Shown here in pieces: positions 24,646 to 33,103 of a DNA stretch of 43,249 bases. The DNA lies in contig JAJDTI010000009.1 in NCBI GenBank assembly GCA_022827245.1, positions 1 to 43,249 of the forward strand. Direction: 5' to 3'. The position numbers were made by a program, and so were the translations under genes. The notes beneath the pieces were generated by a model. The model worked only from the letters and a program-made list of their open reading frames with translations. It was not told the origin of the DNA and searched no databases. Each line of letters begins with the position of its first letter. Within the stretch, counting starts at the first letter, position 1. The stretch is from Pseudomonadales bacterium (GTDB taxonomy: Bacteria; Pseudomonadota; Gammaproteobacteria; Pseudomonadales; Azotimanducaceae).

Positions 24646-25434
24646 CTACCGACCCGTGAACCGCGCCTCCCGCTTCTCCAGGAACGCGCGCACGCCCTCG
24701 CGGTGGTCCTCGCTCCGGAAGCACGCCTGCAGCGCCTTGAAACTCTCGGGGATGTGCTCCTCCACGCTGCGGGAGAACCCGTCGTAGACGAGCTGCTTGG
24801 TCAGGCGGTGCGAGAACGGCGAGCCGCGCAGGATGGCGTCGGCCAGCTCGCGGGTCCGGTCCGCGAGGTCTTCCGGCGCCACGACGTCGTGGGCGTACCC
24901 GATCTCCCGCGCCTCGTCGGCGAGGAGGAAGCGGCCCGTATAGAGCAGTTCGAGCGCCCTCGGCACGCCGATCAGGCGCGGCAGCAGCCAGCTCCCGGCG
25001 CCCGTGTCCGGCACGAGGCCGCGCTGGGCGAAGATCCAGGAGATCCGGGCGCGGGTGCTCAGGATGCGGATGTCCGCGTGGCTCGTGAACTCCGCGCCCA
25101 TGCCGACGGCGAAGCCATCGACGGCGCAGACGGTGGGCTTCGGGCACGACGCCAGCGCCCACCAGCCAATGTCCGGTTTCCGGTCCGTGACGGTGCCCTC
25201 CCGCTCTTCCGGCGATTGCTCGTCGAGGTCCGAGAGGTCCGTTCCCGCGCAGAAGCTGCCGCCGGCGCCCGTGACCACCAGCACGTGCACCGCATCGTCG
25301 TTGCCGGCCTCCCGGATGAGCCGGCCGTACTCGGCGTTCATCGCGTGGGTCATGGCGTTGCGGCGCTCGGGGCGATCGATCGTGATGGTGGCGACGCGGT
25401 CTTCCACCGCGTAGCGGACGTTCTCGTGGGTCAT
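24646..25434 (-). CDS. Enoyl-CoA hydratase/isomerase family (crotonase) protein
   Basis: A 262-residue crotonase-fold protein starting MTHENVRYAVEDRVATITID. The oxyanion-hole parts are SFCAGTDLSDLD and VDGFAVGMGAEFTSHADIRI, where a glutamate stands at the first catalytic position. At the second catalytic glutamate, the protein reads FAQRGLVPDTGAGSWLLPR without a Glu, so it may be an isomerase or act otherwise instead of hydrating. I chose ATG 25434, since the much longer open frame upstream is antisense material. It lies 32 bases after the molybdenum hydroxylase gene and is probably part of that transcript. Confidence 0.93.
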   Translation of the reverse strand: MTHENVRYAVEDRVATITIDRPERRNAMTHAMNAEYGRLIREAGNDDAVHVLVVTGAGGSFCAGTDLSDLDEQSPEEREGTVTDRKPDIGWWALASCPKPTVCAVDGFAVGMGAEFTSHADIRILSTRARISWIFAQRGLVPDTGAGSWLLPRLIGVPRALELLYTGRFLLADEAREIGYAHDVVAPEDLADRTRELADAILRGSPFSHRLTKQLVYDGFSRSVEEHIPESFKALQACFRSEDHREGVRAFLEKREARFTGR

Positions 25435-25466
25435 GGGCTCCTCCGACCGTGCGTTGCGCGCCGATT

Positions 25467-28067
25467 CTATAGTCCGGCCGCGACCCGCCGCAGGCGCTCC
25501 GGCGACATGGGCAGGTCCCGGACGCGCAGCCCCGTGGCCGTGAAGACCGCATTGGCGAGGGCGGCCGATGCCGGCCCCACGGTCGCCTCGCCGGCGCCGA
25601 GCGGCTCGGACTCGGGGCGATCGAGGAGCACGGTTCGTACCCGTGGCGCTTCGCTGAACCGCAGGATCGGGTAACTCTCCCAGTCGCGGCTGGCCACGGC
25701 GCCGTTCTCGTCGAACTCCACGGCCTCCTTCAGGCACCAGGAGAGCGCCTGGACCGCGCCGCCCTCGAGCTGGTTGCGCAGGCCGTCCGGGTCGATGACG
25801 CGTCCCGCATCCGCCGCGATCCAGAGCCGTTCGGCCCGGATCTCCGCCCGTTCCGCATCTACCGAGACCTCCGCCACCACCGCGGCGCAGCACTGCCGGT
25901 TCTTGTACCGCGCGATGCCCATGCCCCTGGGGCCGTCCAGGCCGCCGGCCAGTTCGAGCACGGCGTCCAGCACGGCCAACGCGCGCGCGTCGTGGGCCAG
26001 ATGCATCCGGCGGAACGCGTCCGGGGCCACGCCGGCCGCGAGCGCGAGTTCGTCCATGAACGACTCTATGGCGAACACGTTCCCCTGCGCGCCAAGCCCG
26101 CGCAGCGCGGAGGTGCGTACCGGGGCGTCGCGGAGGAAGTGCTTCGTGACGCGCTGGTCGGCAAAGGCGTACAGCGGCACCGCGTTGCGGTGGATGCCTA
26201 CCTCCGGCGCCCGCGCCGGTTGCGAACGCGTCGGCGCCAGCGGCTCCTCCAGCAACCGGGCCGCGAGCAGGTCCACCCCCGGCGCGCGGGGATGCGGGCG
26301 GGCGACGTGGGTGAAGCCGTAGACGTCGTGGCTCCACGTTGCGACGCGTCCCACTTCGTCCAGGTCCGCGGCGAGTTCCAGGTACATCGGGGGCCCGAGC
26401 GGCTCGAACGCGTGTTCGTCCGCGCGCGACCACTTGAGGAGCACCGTTGCCCCGGGCCTGGCCCGGGCCACCAGCGCGGCGTCCAGGGCGACGTCGTCCG
26501 CGCCGTTGTGTCCGTAGCATCCGGCGCCCGCGACGTGGCGGATCTCGATGCGGTCCGGGTCGACGGACAGGGCGCGCGCCAACACCCGCCGCAAGGGCTC
26601 CACGCCCTGGCTGGAGCACTCGACGTACAGCATGCCGGCATCCCACTTCGCCAGCGCCGCGGAGGGGCCTAGGGAACCGTGCATCAGGAACGGGCGCGAA
26701 TAGGAGGCGCGATGCTGCGTCGCCGGAACGAAGGGCGCTCCGTCTGTCGGCACACCGCCGCGTAGCGGTAGAGCGATCGCGTCGCGTCGCCGGGACGCAT
26801 CGATCTCGAAGCCCGCTGGGGGCGACTCCACCAGGCGCCAACGCGCCTCACGCCCGACGCGTTCCGTCAGCGCCACCGCTTCGGACTCTTCCGGATGCGC
26901 GACGGCGACGAAGCTGCCGTCCACGATCAACGCTCCCGGTGCGGCGACCGTGGCGTCCAGGCCTTCCAGGCGGTGGTGCAGCGACGGCGGCCGGACCACC
27001 CGCGCATGCAGGGTGGCCTCCCGGTCGTGGACGAACGCCGGACCGGACGCCTTGTCCTCCACGTCGGTCCGCCGATGTCCTTCCCGTCCCGTCAGGCGGT
27101 AGTCCCGCGGCGCCTTCTCGGGAACGCGGAACGTGATCTCCGCGTCGAGGCCAGCTTCCGCGAGTTGCCAGTAGTCGATCCGCTCGTTCACGCCGGGCGC
27201 CGAGACCTCGCCATCCGCGACCGTCAGCTCTTCGGCCGCGACCCCGAGGCGTTCTGCGGCGCGGGCGAGAAGCAGCCGCCGCGCCCAGGCGCTCGCCTGC
27301 CGCAACGCGGCGCCGCTCGTCTCGACCGACATGGAGCCGGCGGTGACGCCCTCGTCCGGCGTGCGCCCCGTGTGGGCGGGGACAACGGAGACGCGCTCCG
27401 GCGCCACGTCGAGTTCATCGGCGACCACGACGCGCAGGGCCGTGAGGATGCCCTGTCCGATCTCGACCTTTCCCGTCATGGCCCGCACGCCGCCGTCGTC
27501 CGTCAGGCGGATCCAGCGGGCGAGCGACGGCGTCGCGGCGAGTGCCGGAGGCAGCGGACGGTCATCCGGCAGGGTGTCACCGGCCTGCTCGACGGCGTTC
27601 CACTGGGGCGGCGACTCCAGGGACTCGCCCCTGGCCAAAGCGGTCAACGCACGCAGCACGCGCGGGTGGCTGCCACAGCGACACAGTTGCGGGTCGAGCG
27701 CTTCCGCGATCGCGTCGGGCTCCGGGTGCGGGTCCTTCCGGAACAGGGCTTCCGCCGCCACGACGATGCCCGGCAGGCAGAATCCGCACTGGGTGGCGTT
27801 GGCCTCGATCAGGGCGCGCCGCACTGGCGTGTCGAGGCCCGCGGCCGTCTCGACGTCCCGGCCGTCCACGCCGCGTGCGGCGAGCGTACACGCATAGGTC
27901 GGGGCACCGTCGACCAGCACGCGACAGGTTCCGCACTGTTCGAGGCCGCACCCGACCTTTGGCGTGAGGTCTCCGACGCGCCGGCTCCGCAGTACGTAGG
28001 CCAGTGCCGTGTCTGCGTCCTCCTCGGGGATGTCCACAGTACGGCCGTTGAGTCGGAAACGGACCAT
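25467..28067 (-). CDS. Single-chain molybdenum hydroxylase: [2Fe-2S] small subunit fused to molybdopterin large subunit
   Basis: 866 residues. Residues 1-150 are a complete [2Fe-2S] subunit: the plant-type cluster uses C40, C45, C48 and C60 (CGLEQCGTC), and the second uses C94, C97, C129 and C131 (TQCGFCLPG and QLCRCGSHP). From about 195 the xanthine-oxidase-type large subunit of the isoquinoline/aldehyde oxidoreductase B kind begins, with MTGKVEIGQGILTALRVVVA, MSVETSGAALRQAS, SSQGVEPLRRVLA, LRGLGAQGN and the active-site glutamate segment LGAGEATVGP. There is no FAD domain, so electrons probably go to a cytochrome or other carrier. The first codon pair is TTG-ATG; ATG 28067 shares one base with the stop of the DUF429-like gene (TGATG). 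Likely substrates are N-heteroaromatics or aldehydes. Confidence 0.92.
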   Translation of the reverse strand: MVRFRLNGRTVDIPEEDADTALAYVLRSRRVGDLTPKVGCGLEQCGTCRVLVDGAPTYACTLAARGVDGRDVETAAGLDTPVRRALIEANATQCGFCLPGIVVAAEALFRKDPHPEPDAIAEALDPQLCRCGSHPRVLRALTALARGESLESPPQWNAVEQAGDTLPDDRPLPPALAATPSLARWIRLTDDGGVRAMTGKVEIGQGILTALRVVVADELDVAPERVSVVPAHTGRTPDEGVTAGSMSVETSGAALRQASAWARRLLLARAAERLGVAAEELTVADGEVSAPGVNERIDYWQLAEAGLDAEITFRVPEKAPRDYRLTGREGHRRTDVEDKASGPAFVHDREATLHARVVRPPSLHHRLEGLDATVAAPGALIVDGSFVAVAHPEESEAVALTERVGREARWRLVESPPAGFEIDASRRRDAIALPLRGGVPTDGAPFVPATQHRASYSRPFLMHGSLGPSAALAKWDAGMLYVECSSQGVEPLRRVLARALSVDPDRIEIRHVAGAGCYGHNGADDVALDAALVARARPGATVLLKWSRADEHAFEPLGPPMYLELAADLDEVGRVATWSHDVYGFTHVARPHPRAPGVDLLAARLLEEPLAPTRSQPARAPEVGIHRNAVPLYAFADQRVTKHFLRDAPVRTSALRGLGAQGNVFAIESFMDELALAAGVAPDAFRRMHLAHDARALAVLDAVLELAGGLDGPRGMGIARYKNRQCCAAVVAEVSVDAERAEIRAERLWIAADAGRVIDPDGLRNQLEGGAVQALSWCLKEAVEFDENGAVASRDWESYPILRFSEAPRVRTVLLDRPESEPLGAGEATVGPASAALANAVFTATGLRVRDLPMSPERLRRVAAGL

Positions 28068-28984
28068 CAACCCAACGCTCCGAGCAGCGCGTCTTCGTGG
28101 CCGAGGCCGAGCACCCAGGCCTCCTCGGTCTCGACGATACGCCGCTGTTCCGCCGTCAACGCGGGCGATCCCGAGAAGAGCTCCGCCAAGCCGTCCCGGG
28201 CATCCAGGCGCGCGAATGCGTCAGCGTTCACCCGCACCTGCGCCGCGTCCAAGATCTCGCCGGGCTCCCGCAGAGTCTCCACGGCCTGCCGCAGTAGCGA
28301 CGGATAGAGTTCCGCGAATACCACCGGTTCGGTAGGCACTCGCAGGCCGCCGTCCAAGGGCCACACGGACACCCGTCCGCGGAGCCGGTCGCCCGCCGTA
28401 AGGCGTTGGAGCGCCGGGAGCCCCACCAACGCCTGCGAACCAACGGAACCGTTGTAGAAGAGCTGCCAGATCGTCTTGGCGCCTTTTGCATGCTTGTCCG
28501 AGAGCCTGCGTTCGGGGGGATGGCCATCTGATCGTGTCCGTGCCTTGCCGCCGGTCGGGACTTCCGGGTACGGCCACTTGGCCGGCCTGCCCCAGCAGGG
28601 TCCCACACCCGGATAGCGCCCGTTGATCTCAGTAGCGACATCGAAACGGTTGTTGCCGTTGTCTTCGCGGTCTCGAATGCGTTCTGCAATCCACTCCCAA
28701 AGAGCGAACGCGGAGTCGTGTCCCGTCAGGTGTTGCGCTACCCCAGCCGGATAGCCGAAGGGAAAGTCGAAGCCCGCAAGGACGCGCCGACCGGCGGCCG
28801 CTTCCGACGCGAGCAGGGCCTCGAGTTGTATGACGGCTTCGTGGCGCGTACGCACGTAAGCCGGGGGTTCGACTACCCCGTCGCGGGCCACCGCCCACCA
28901 GATGGAGTCCTTCGTCGGTCGCCTTGGACCCGGCTTGGACCGCGCCGACCAGTCGACGACGATGTGGGTGTCGAAGAGCGCCAC
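28067..28984 (-). CDS. DUF429-like (RNase H-fold) conserved protein
   Basis: A 305-residue protein. The expected acidic residues of an RNase H-like fold are D11 in HIVVDWSARS, D73 in GFDFPFGYPAG and E297/D298 in GLGHEDALLGALG. Relatives are often labelled predicted nuclease or, with weak support, molybdopterin guanine dinucleotide synthesis. The coupling here to a molybdenum hydroxylase, stop and start sharing one base, fits a cofactor-related role but does not prove it. Base composition looks a little less GC-rich than the flanking genes. It is 31 bases downstream of the hot-dog dehydratase genes on the same strand. Confidence 0.65.
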   Translation of the reverse strand: MALFDTHIVVDWSARSKPGPRRPTKDSIWWAVARDGVVEPPAYVRTRHEAVIQLEALLASEAAAGRRVLAGFDFPFGYPAGVAQHLTGHDSAFALWEWIAERIRDREDNGNNRFDVATEINGRYPGVGPCWGRPAKWPYPEVPTGGKARTRSDGHPPERRLSDKHAKGAKTIWQLFYNGSVGSQALVGLPALQRLTAGDRLRGRVSVWPLDGGLRVPTEPVVFAELYPSLLRQAVETLREPGEILDAAQVRVNADAFARLDARDGLAELFSGSPALTAEQRRIVETEEAWVLGLGHEDALLGALG

Positions 28985-29015
28985 GCGCCCTGTGCCGGTC
29001 GGGCGGGTTGGGGCC

Positions 29016-29438
29016 CTACCCCGCCGGCAGCCGCACGGTGGCGGTACCGAAGACCCGCGTCTCCTCGCGCTCGTTCACGATGGAGATGTCGATCTCGACC
29101 GTCCCCGCGTCCTCGTCAACATCGGTCACCACGCCGACGATGCGGTGCGGATGATCGACGAGCACCGGCGCGCGAAACACGGTGTCGATGGCGACGATCT
29201 CCGACTTCGGCGCCCAGCGGTGGATCATCGCCCCGAGATAGCCCTGGCTCATAACGCCGGGCACGATCGCTCCGGGGAAGCCCTCCTTGCGGGCCGCCTC
29301 GTGATCGGTGAAACGCCCGCCACCCCAGCCGACCTCGCGGCCGAAGCGCTTGACGTTCTCGAGGCCTGTGTCCGGGGCGAAGGTCGGCAGTTCCGCGCCG
29401 AACTCGACGTCGCCGATGGTCCCGACCACCTCACTCAC
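29016..29438 (-). CDS. MaoC-like hot-dog dehydratase, C-terminal-half type
   Basis: A 140-residue hot-dog protein. The hydratase motif region reads GRFTDHEAARKEGFPGAIVP then GVMSQG, where typical (R)-enoyl-CoA hydratases have N-P-x-H-x-D. The aspartate is kept but the catalytic histidine position is phenylalanine (RFTD), so activity is doubtful or uses other residues. GTG 29438 is the probable start and overlaps the upstream partner by eight bases. It most likely forms a heterodimer with that partner, as split MaoC proteins do. The acyl substrate is unknown. Confidence 0.8.
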   Translation of the reverse strand: MSEVVGTIGDVEFGAELPTFAPDTGLENVKRFGREVGWGGGRFTDHEAARKEGFPGAIVPGVMSQGYLGAMIHRWAPKSEIVAIDTVFRAPVLVDHPHRIVGVVTDVDEDAGTVEIDISIVNEREETRVFGTATVRLPAG

Positions 29439-29877
29439 TGGACCGCTCCCGGATCACGGTGCGCGTATCCGCGTTGGCGACGTGCGTACCGTCCTCGTCG
29501 TAGAGTTCCATCCGTCGCACGAGAAACACCATGCGGCCCGAACGCCCGGTCTTCGTGTAGATGTCGTGCATGTGGGACTTGCCGGTCAGTGTCGCGCCGG
29601 CGCGGATCGGCGCCATCCACTCGACGCCCTTGCCGGCGTCCATGCCGACCCCGCCAAGGTTCGGGAAGTCGGACGGCAGCGCGCGGCCGCCGACCAGCGT
29701 GGAGACATACGTCGGGGGCGCCTGGAAGTCGGCGTCCGCCGGGTCCGTGAAGCGCGGGTCGGTCTCGCCGCAGGCCCGCGCGTACTCGGCGAACATGTTC
29801 CCGTCGATCTCGAACCGAACCTCGTCGAACTCCCGGTTCAGGAACCCGGCCCGCAACTCGTCAATGTCGGCCTTCAA
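29431..29877 (-). CDS. FAS1-like dehydratase, N-terminal MaoC-type half-protein
   Basis: A 148-residue hot-dog domain of the kind found at the N-terminus of two-domain MaoC dehydratases. It has FEIDGNMFAEYARACGETDP, then RFTDPADADFQAPPTYVSTL, and the closing MVFLVRRMELYDEDGTHVAN. The dehydratase active-site residues are normally absent from this half, which shapes the acyl-CoA pocket. It overlaps its partner gene by eight bases, so the products are probably made in equal amounts. It lies 51 bases after the tandem esterase genes, and may be transcribed with them. Confidence 0.82.
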   Translation of the reverse strand: MKADIDELRAGFLNREFDEVRFEIDGNMFAEYARACGETDPRFTDPADADFQAPPTYVSTLVGGRALPSDFPNLGGVGMDAGKGVEWMAPIRAGATLTGKSHMHDIYTKTGRSGRMVFLVRRMELYDEDGTHVANADTRTVIRERSSE

Positions 29878-29928
29878 TGCACATCCTCCCTTGGTAGTCT
29901 CCGAAACCTCCGCTCGGCCCCTCTGTCC

Positions 29929-31452
29929 TCACCAGCGCATGTCCGTCGTCGCGACGCCGTCCCAGGCGACGCGCTCGGCCTCGAACGGCGCTTCCCGCAC
30001 CCCGGCAAGCGGGCCGATCATCATCGTCGCCCGCGTCTCGCCGTAGGGCGGCCAGGGTCCCAGGGACGCGGTGCCCGGATCGCCGTTCCGGGCGAACGCC
30101 GCCCAGGCGTCCATGGTCGCGCCGGCCAGCGCCTCCGCCGCGGGACCGGCCCCGCACATGCCGGCGATCGCCGGGGTCGCGTCATGCGTGCCGAACACGA
30201 ACCCCAGTTCCACCATGTGCGGAGATCCCCAGGCTCCGTCCATCTGCGGGCTGATCCAGTCATAGACATAGTGGTACACCGGGCCGTGGGGCCGGTGCGC
30301 GTCGAGCACGCGCGTGGACGGCACGCCCATGTAACGGCTGGTGTCGATGGCCGCAAACAGGGAACCGGCATCGACCGGGGCCAGGCGCTGCTCCCGCGCG
30401 GCCTGGCAGGCCTCGACCAGCGCCGCCGCGTCCGCGTCGGGGACCAGCACCCGTACGCGTTCCAGCAGCTGCTCGCGGTTCTCGACCCGGGCAACCACGC
30501 CCTGCGACATCTCGTCCCGCGTGGTGCCCACCATCAACGGCATGCCTGGCTGGACACCCGACGCGAGCGCCGGTTCCGGCCAGTCCAGAATGGTCTCTCC
30601 GTCGACCACCGGCTTGGCCCACCGCAGGCGCGCGGCCATGTCCGAACCGGCGACGGTCTCCATGAACTGCGGAATCGCGGCCATCAGTCGTGCCGTGGTC
30701 GCTGCCCGGAGGGTCTCCGGGTCAGGCGTGCCCAGGGCCTCGAGCATCGGCTTCGCCACGTGTTCCAGGGCCTCGTCCACGCTGAAGGCAATCTGCCCCG
30801 GACCGCTCTGCACGATGGCCTTGTGAAAGAGCCCGCGCGCGGCCGGCATCGACATCAGGCTGAGGACGCTCACACCCCCCGCGGACTCCCCGAAGACGGT
30901 GACGTTGTCCGGATCGCCCCCGAACGCCGCGACGTTGTCGCGCACCCACGTAAGCGCCGCGACCTGGTCCAGTAGGCCTTCGTTGCCCGTCGCGGGGATC
31001 TCGCCGTTGGTCAGTTCCTTCAGCCGCACGAAGCCGAAGGGGCCCAGGCGGTAGTTGACGGTCACGACCACGACGCCCCGCGAGGCAAGGCGGCTGCCCT
31101 CGTAGAGGACCTGGGAGCCGGCGCCCAGGGCGAACCCCCCGCCGTGGATCCACAGCATCACCGGACGCGCGCCGTCGTCGGCGGCCGGCGTGTACACGTT
31201 GAGGTAGAGGCAGTCCTCGGACTCGGGCTGGTCGACGACGAGGACCGGGGGCACCAGCGGACTCCGCTCCTGCGGGGCGACGTTCCCGAACTCGAGGGCG
31301 TCGCGTGTCTCCGTCCAGGGCGCCGGCGGCTCCGGCGGCATCCAGCGCAGCTCCCCCACGGGAGGCGCCGCGTACGGAACGCCCTTGAACGCGGAGACGC
31401 CGTTGTCCCGGGCGCCGCGTACCGGTCCGCTACGCGTCCGCACGATCGTCAT
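29929..31452 (-). CDS. Type-B carboxylesterase, copy 2 of a tandem pair
   Basis: 507 residues. The family signature EDCLYLNV is near 80-86, the oxyanion loop WIHGGGFALG near 101-110 and the nucleophile elbow FGESAGG carries Ser190. The acid is probably the Glu of GTTRDEMS and the histidine that of FVFGTHD. There is no signal peptide, so it is likely a cytoplasmic ester hydrolase. By eye it shares about two thirds of its residues with the gene 25 bases upstream, including long identical stretches around DQPESEDCLYLNV and PMLEA, so the pair arose by tandem duplication. Confidence 0.95.
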   Translation of the reverse strand: MTIVRTRSGPVRGARDNGVSAFKGVPYAAPPVGELRWMPPEPPAPWTETRDALEFGNVAPQERSPLVPPVLVVDQPESEDCLYLNVYTPAADDGARPVMLWIHGGGFALGAGSQVLYEGSRLASRGVVVVTVNYRLGPFGFVRLKELTNGEIPATGNEGLLDQVAALTWVRDNVAAFGGDPDNVTVFGESAGGVSVLSLMSMPAARGLFHKAIVQSGPGQIAFSVDEALEHVAKPMLEALGTPDPETLRAATTARLMAAIPQFMETVAGSDMAARLRWAKPVVDGETILDWPEPALASGVQPGMPLMVGTTRDEMSQGVVARVENREQLLERVRVLVPDADAAALVEACQAAREQRLAPVDAGSLFAAIDTSRYMGVPSTRVLDAHRPHGPVYHYVYDWISPQMDGAWGSPHMVELGFVFGTHDATPAIAGMCGAGPAAEALAGATMDAWAAFARNGDPGTASLGPWPPYGETRATMMIGPLAGVREAPFEAERVAWDGVATTDMRW

Positions 31453-31477
31453 GGCGGAATCCCGTCGCGCTCCGCCG

Positions 31478-32995
31478 TCAGCGCATGTCCGACGTGGCGA
31501 TGCCGTCCCACGCCGCCCGTTCTCCCTCGAAAGGCGCCTCGCGCACGCCGGCGAGCGGGCCGATCATCATCGTGGCGCGGGTCTCGCCGTAGGGCGGCCA
31601 CGCTCCCAGCGTCTCGGTGCTCGGGTCGCCCGTGCGCGCGAACGCCGTCCAGGCGTCCATCGTGGCGTTCGCCAGCGCGTCCGCCGCCGGGCCCCGGCCG
31701 AACATGCCGGCGGTGTCCGGGGTCACGTCGTGCGTGCCGAACACGAAGCCGATGTCGACGCCGTGCTGCGCCCCGCTCGCCCCGTCCATGGCCGGGCTGA
31801 TCCAGTCGAACACGTAGTGATACACCGGGCCGTGCGCCCGGTGAGCGTCCAGCAGCCGTGTCGAAGGCACCCCCATCATGCGGCTCGTGTCGATCGCCGC
31901 GTATAGTGAAGCCGGGTCGACGGGCGCCAGGCGTTGTCCCCGGGCCGCCCGGTAAGCCTCGATGAGCGCGTTGGCATCATGACCGGGGACCAGTGAGCGC
32001 ACGCGCTCCGCGAGGTCACCGTCACCCAAGCCCGCGAGGGCCGCCGTAGACATCTCGTCCCGCGTCGTGCCGACCATCAGGGGCAGGCCCGCATGGGTGC
32101 CCGAGCCGAGGATCGGCTCCGGCCAGCCGGTAATCGTCTCGCCATCGATCACCGGCTTTGCCCAGCGGTTGCGGATGGCCGGATCCGGGTTCGCGGCGGC
32201 CTCCATGAACGCCGGGACCGCGGCCTGCATCTCCTCCGTTCTGGCCGCGCGCAGCGCCTCCGGGTCGCGCGTTCCGAAGGCCTCGAGCATCGGCTTCGCG
32301 ATGTAGTCCAGCGCCTCGTCGACGCTGAAGTGGGTGTGCCCCGGACCGCTCTGCACGATGGCCTTGTGGAAGAGCCCGCGCGCGGCCGGCATCGACAGCA
32401 GCGACACGACGCTCATCCCGCCCGCGGACTCGCCGAAGATCGTGACGTTGCCCGGGTCGCCGCCGAACGCCGCGATGTTGTCGCGCACCCACTCGAGGGC
32501 CGCGGCCTGGTCGAGGATGCCCTCGTTGCCGGTCGACGGGATCTCGCCGTTGGTCAACTCCTTCAGCCGCACGAAGCCGAACGCGCCCATGCGGTAGTTG
32601 ATCGTGACCACCACGACACCGCGCGAAGCCAACCCGGCGCCGTCGTACAGATCCTGCGAGCCGGACCCGATGTAGAAACCGCCGCCGTGGATCCACACCA
32701 TCACCGGCCGCGCCCCGCCGTCGGTGCCTGGCGTCGTGACATTGAGATAGAGGCAGTCCTCCGACTCCGGCTGGTCGATCAGGAGGGCCGGCGGGATGAG
32801 CGGGCTCTTCTCCTGCGGGGCGATGTTGCCGAACTCGAGGGCGTCCCGCGTTTCCGTCCAGGGCTCCGGCGGCTGCGGCGGCATCCAGCGCAGGTCGCCC
32901 ACGGGCGGCGCGGCGTACGGGATGCCCTTGAAGACGGCGAGCCCGTTATCCCGCGCGCCGCGCACCGGCCCGCTGTTGGTCTGTACGACGGTCAT
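31478..32995 (-). CDS. Type-B carboxylesterase, copy 1 of a tandem pair
   Basis: The 505-residue esterase is a close paralogue of the next gene in the transcript. It shows WIHGGGFYIGSG (oxyanion loop), FGESAGGMSV (nucleophile) and FVFGTHDVTPD (histidine) in the same places. Differences cluster around the active-site gorge (for example YIGSG versus ALGAG) and in the 320-340 loop, which suggests separate substrate ranges. A GGGAGG ribosome site six bases before ATG 32995 supports the start. It is the first gene of a minus-strand run to 24646 and diverges from the TauD-type gene. Confidence 0.95.
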   Translation of the reverse strand: MTVVQTNSGPVRGARDNGLAVFKGIPYAAPPVGDLRWMPPQPPEPWTETRDALEFGNIAPQEKSPLIPPALLIDQPESEDCLYLNVTTPGTDGGARPVMVWIHGGGFYIGSGSQDLYDGAGLASRGVVVVTINYRMGAFGFVRLKELTNGEIPSTGNEGILDQAAALEWVRDNIAAFGGDPGNVTIFGESAGGMSVVSLLSMPAARGLFHKAIVQSGPGHTHFSVDEALDYIAKPMLEAFGTRDPEALRAARTEEMQAAVPAFMEAAANPDPAIRNRWAKPVIDGETITGWPEPILGSGTHAGLPLMVGTTRDEMSTAALAGLGDGDLAERVRSLVPGHDANALIEAYRAARGQRLAPVDPASLYAAIDTSRMMGVPSTRLLDAHRAHGPVYHYVFDWISPAMDGASGAQHGVDIGFVFGTHDVTPDTAGMFGRGPAADALANATMDAWTAFARTGDPSTETLGAWPPYGETRATMMIGPLAGVREAPFEGERAAWDGIATSDMR

Positions 32996-33103
32996 GTGGA
33001 GCCTCCCGCAGGATGACGCAATGGCGCGGTATGCTACCCCAGTTCAACGCATCTCGACCCCAGCCGGGCGTCGCGATGGCGGCGCACACGGCCAGGATCA
33101 AGC

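Noticed and set aside
22315..25674. 1119-codon open frame on the plus strand
   Set aside because: It runs antisense through the TonB receptor, crotonase and molybdenum hydroxylase genes; low-complexity composition and no motifs.
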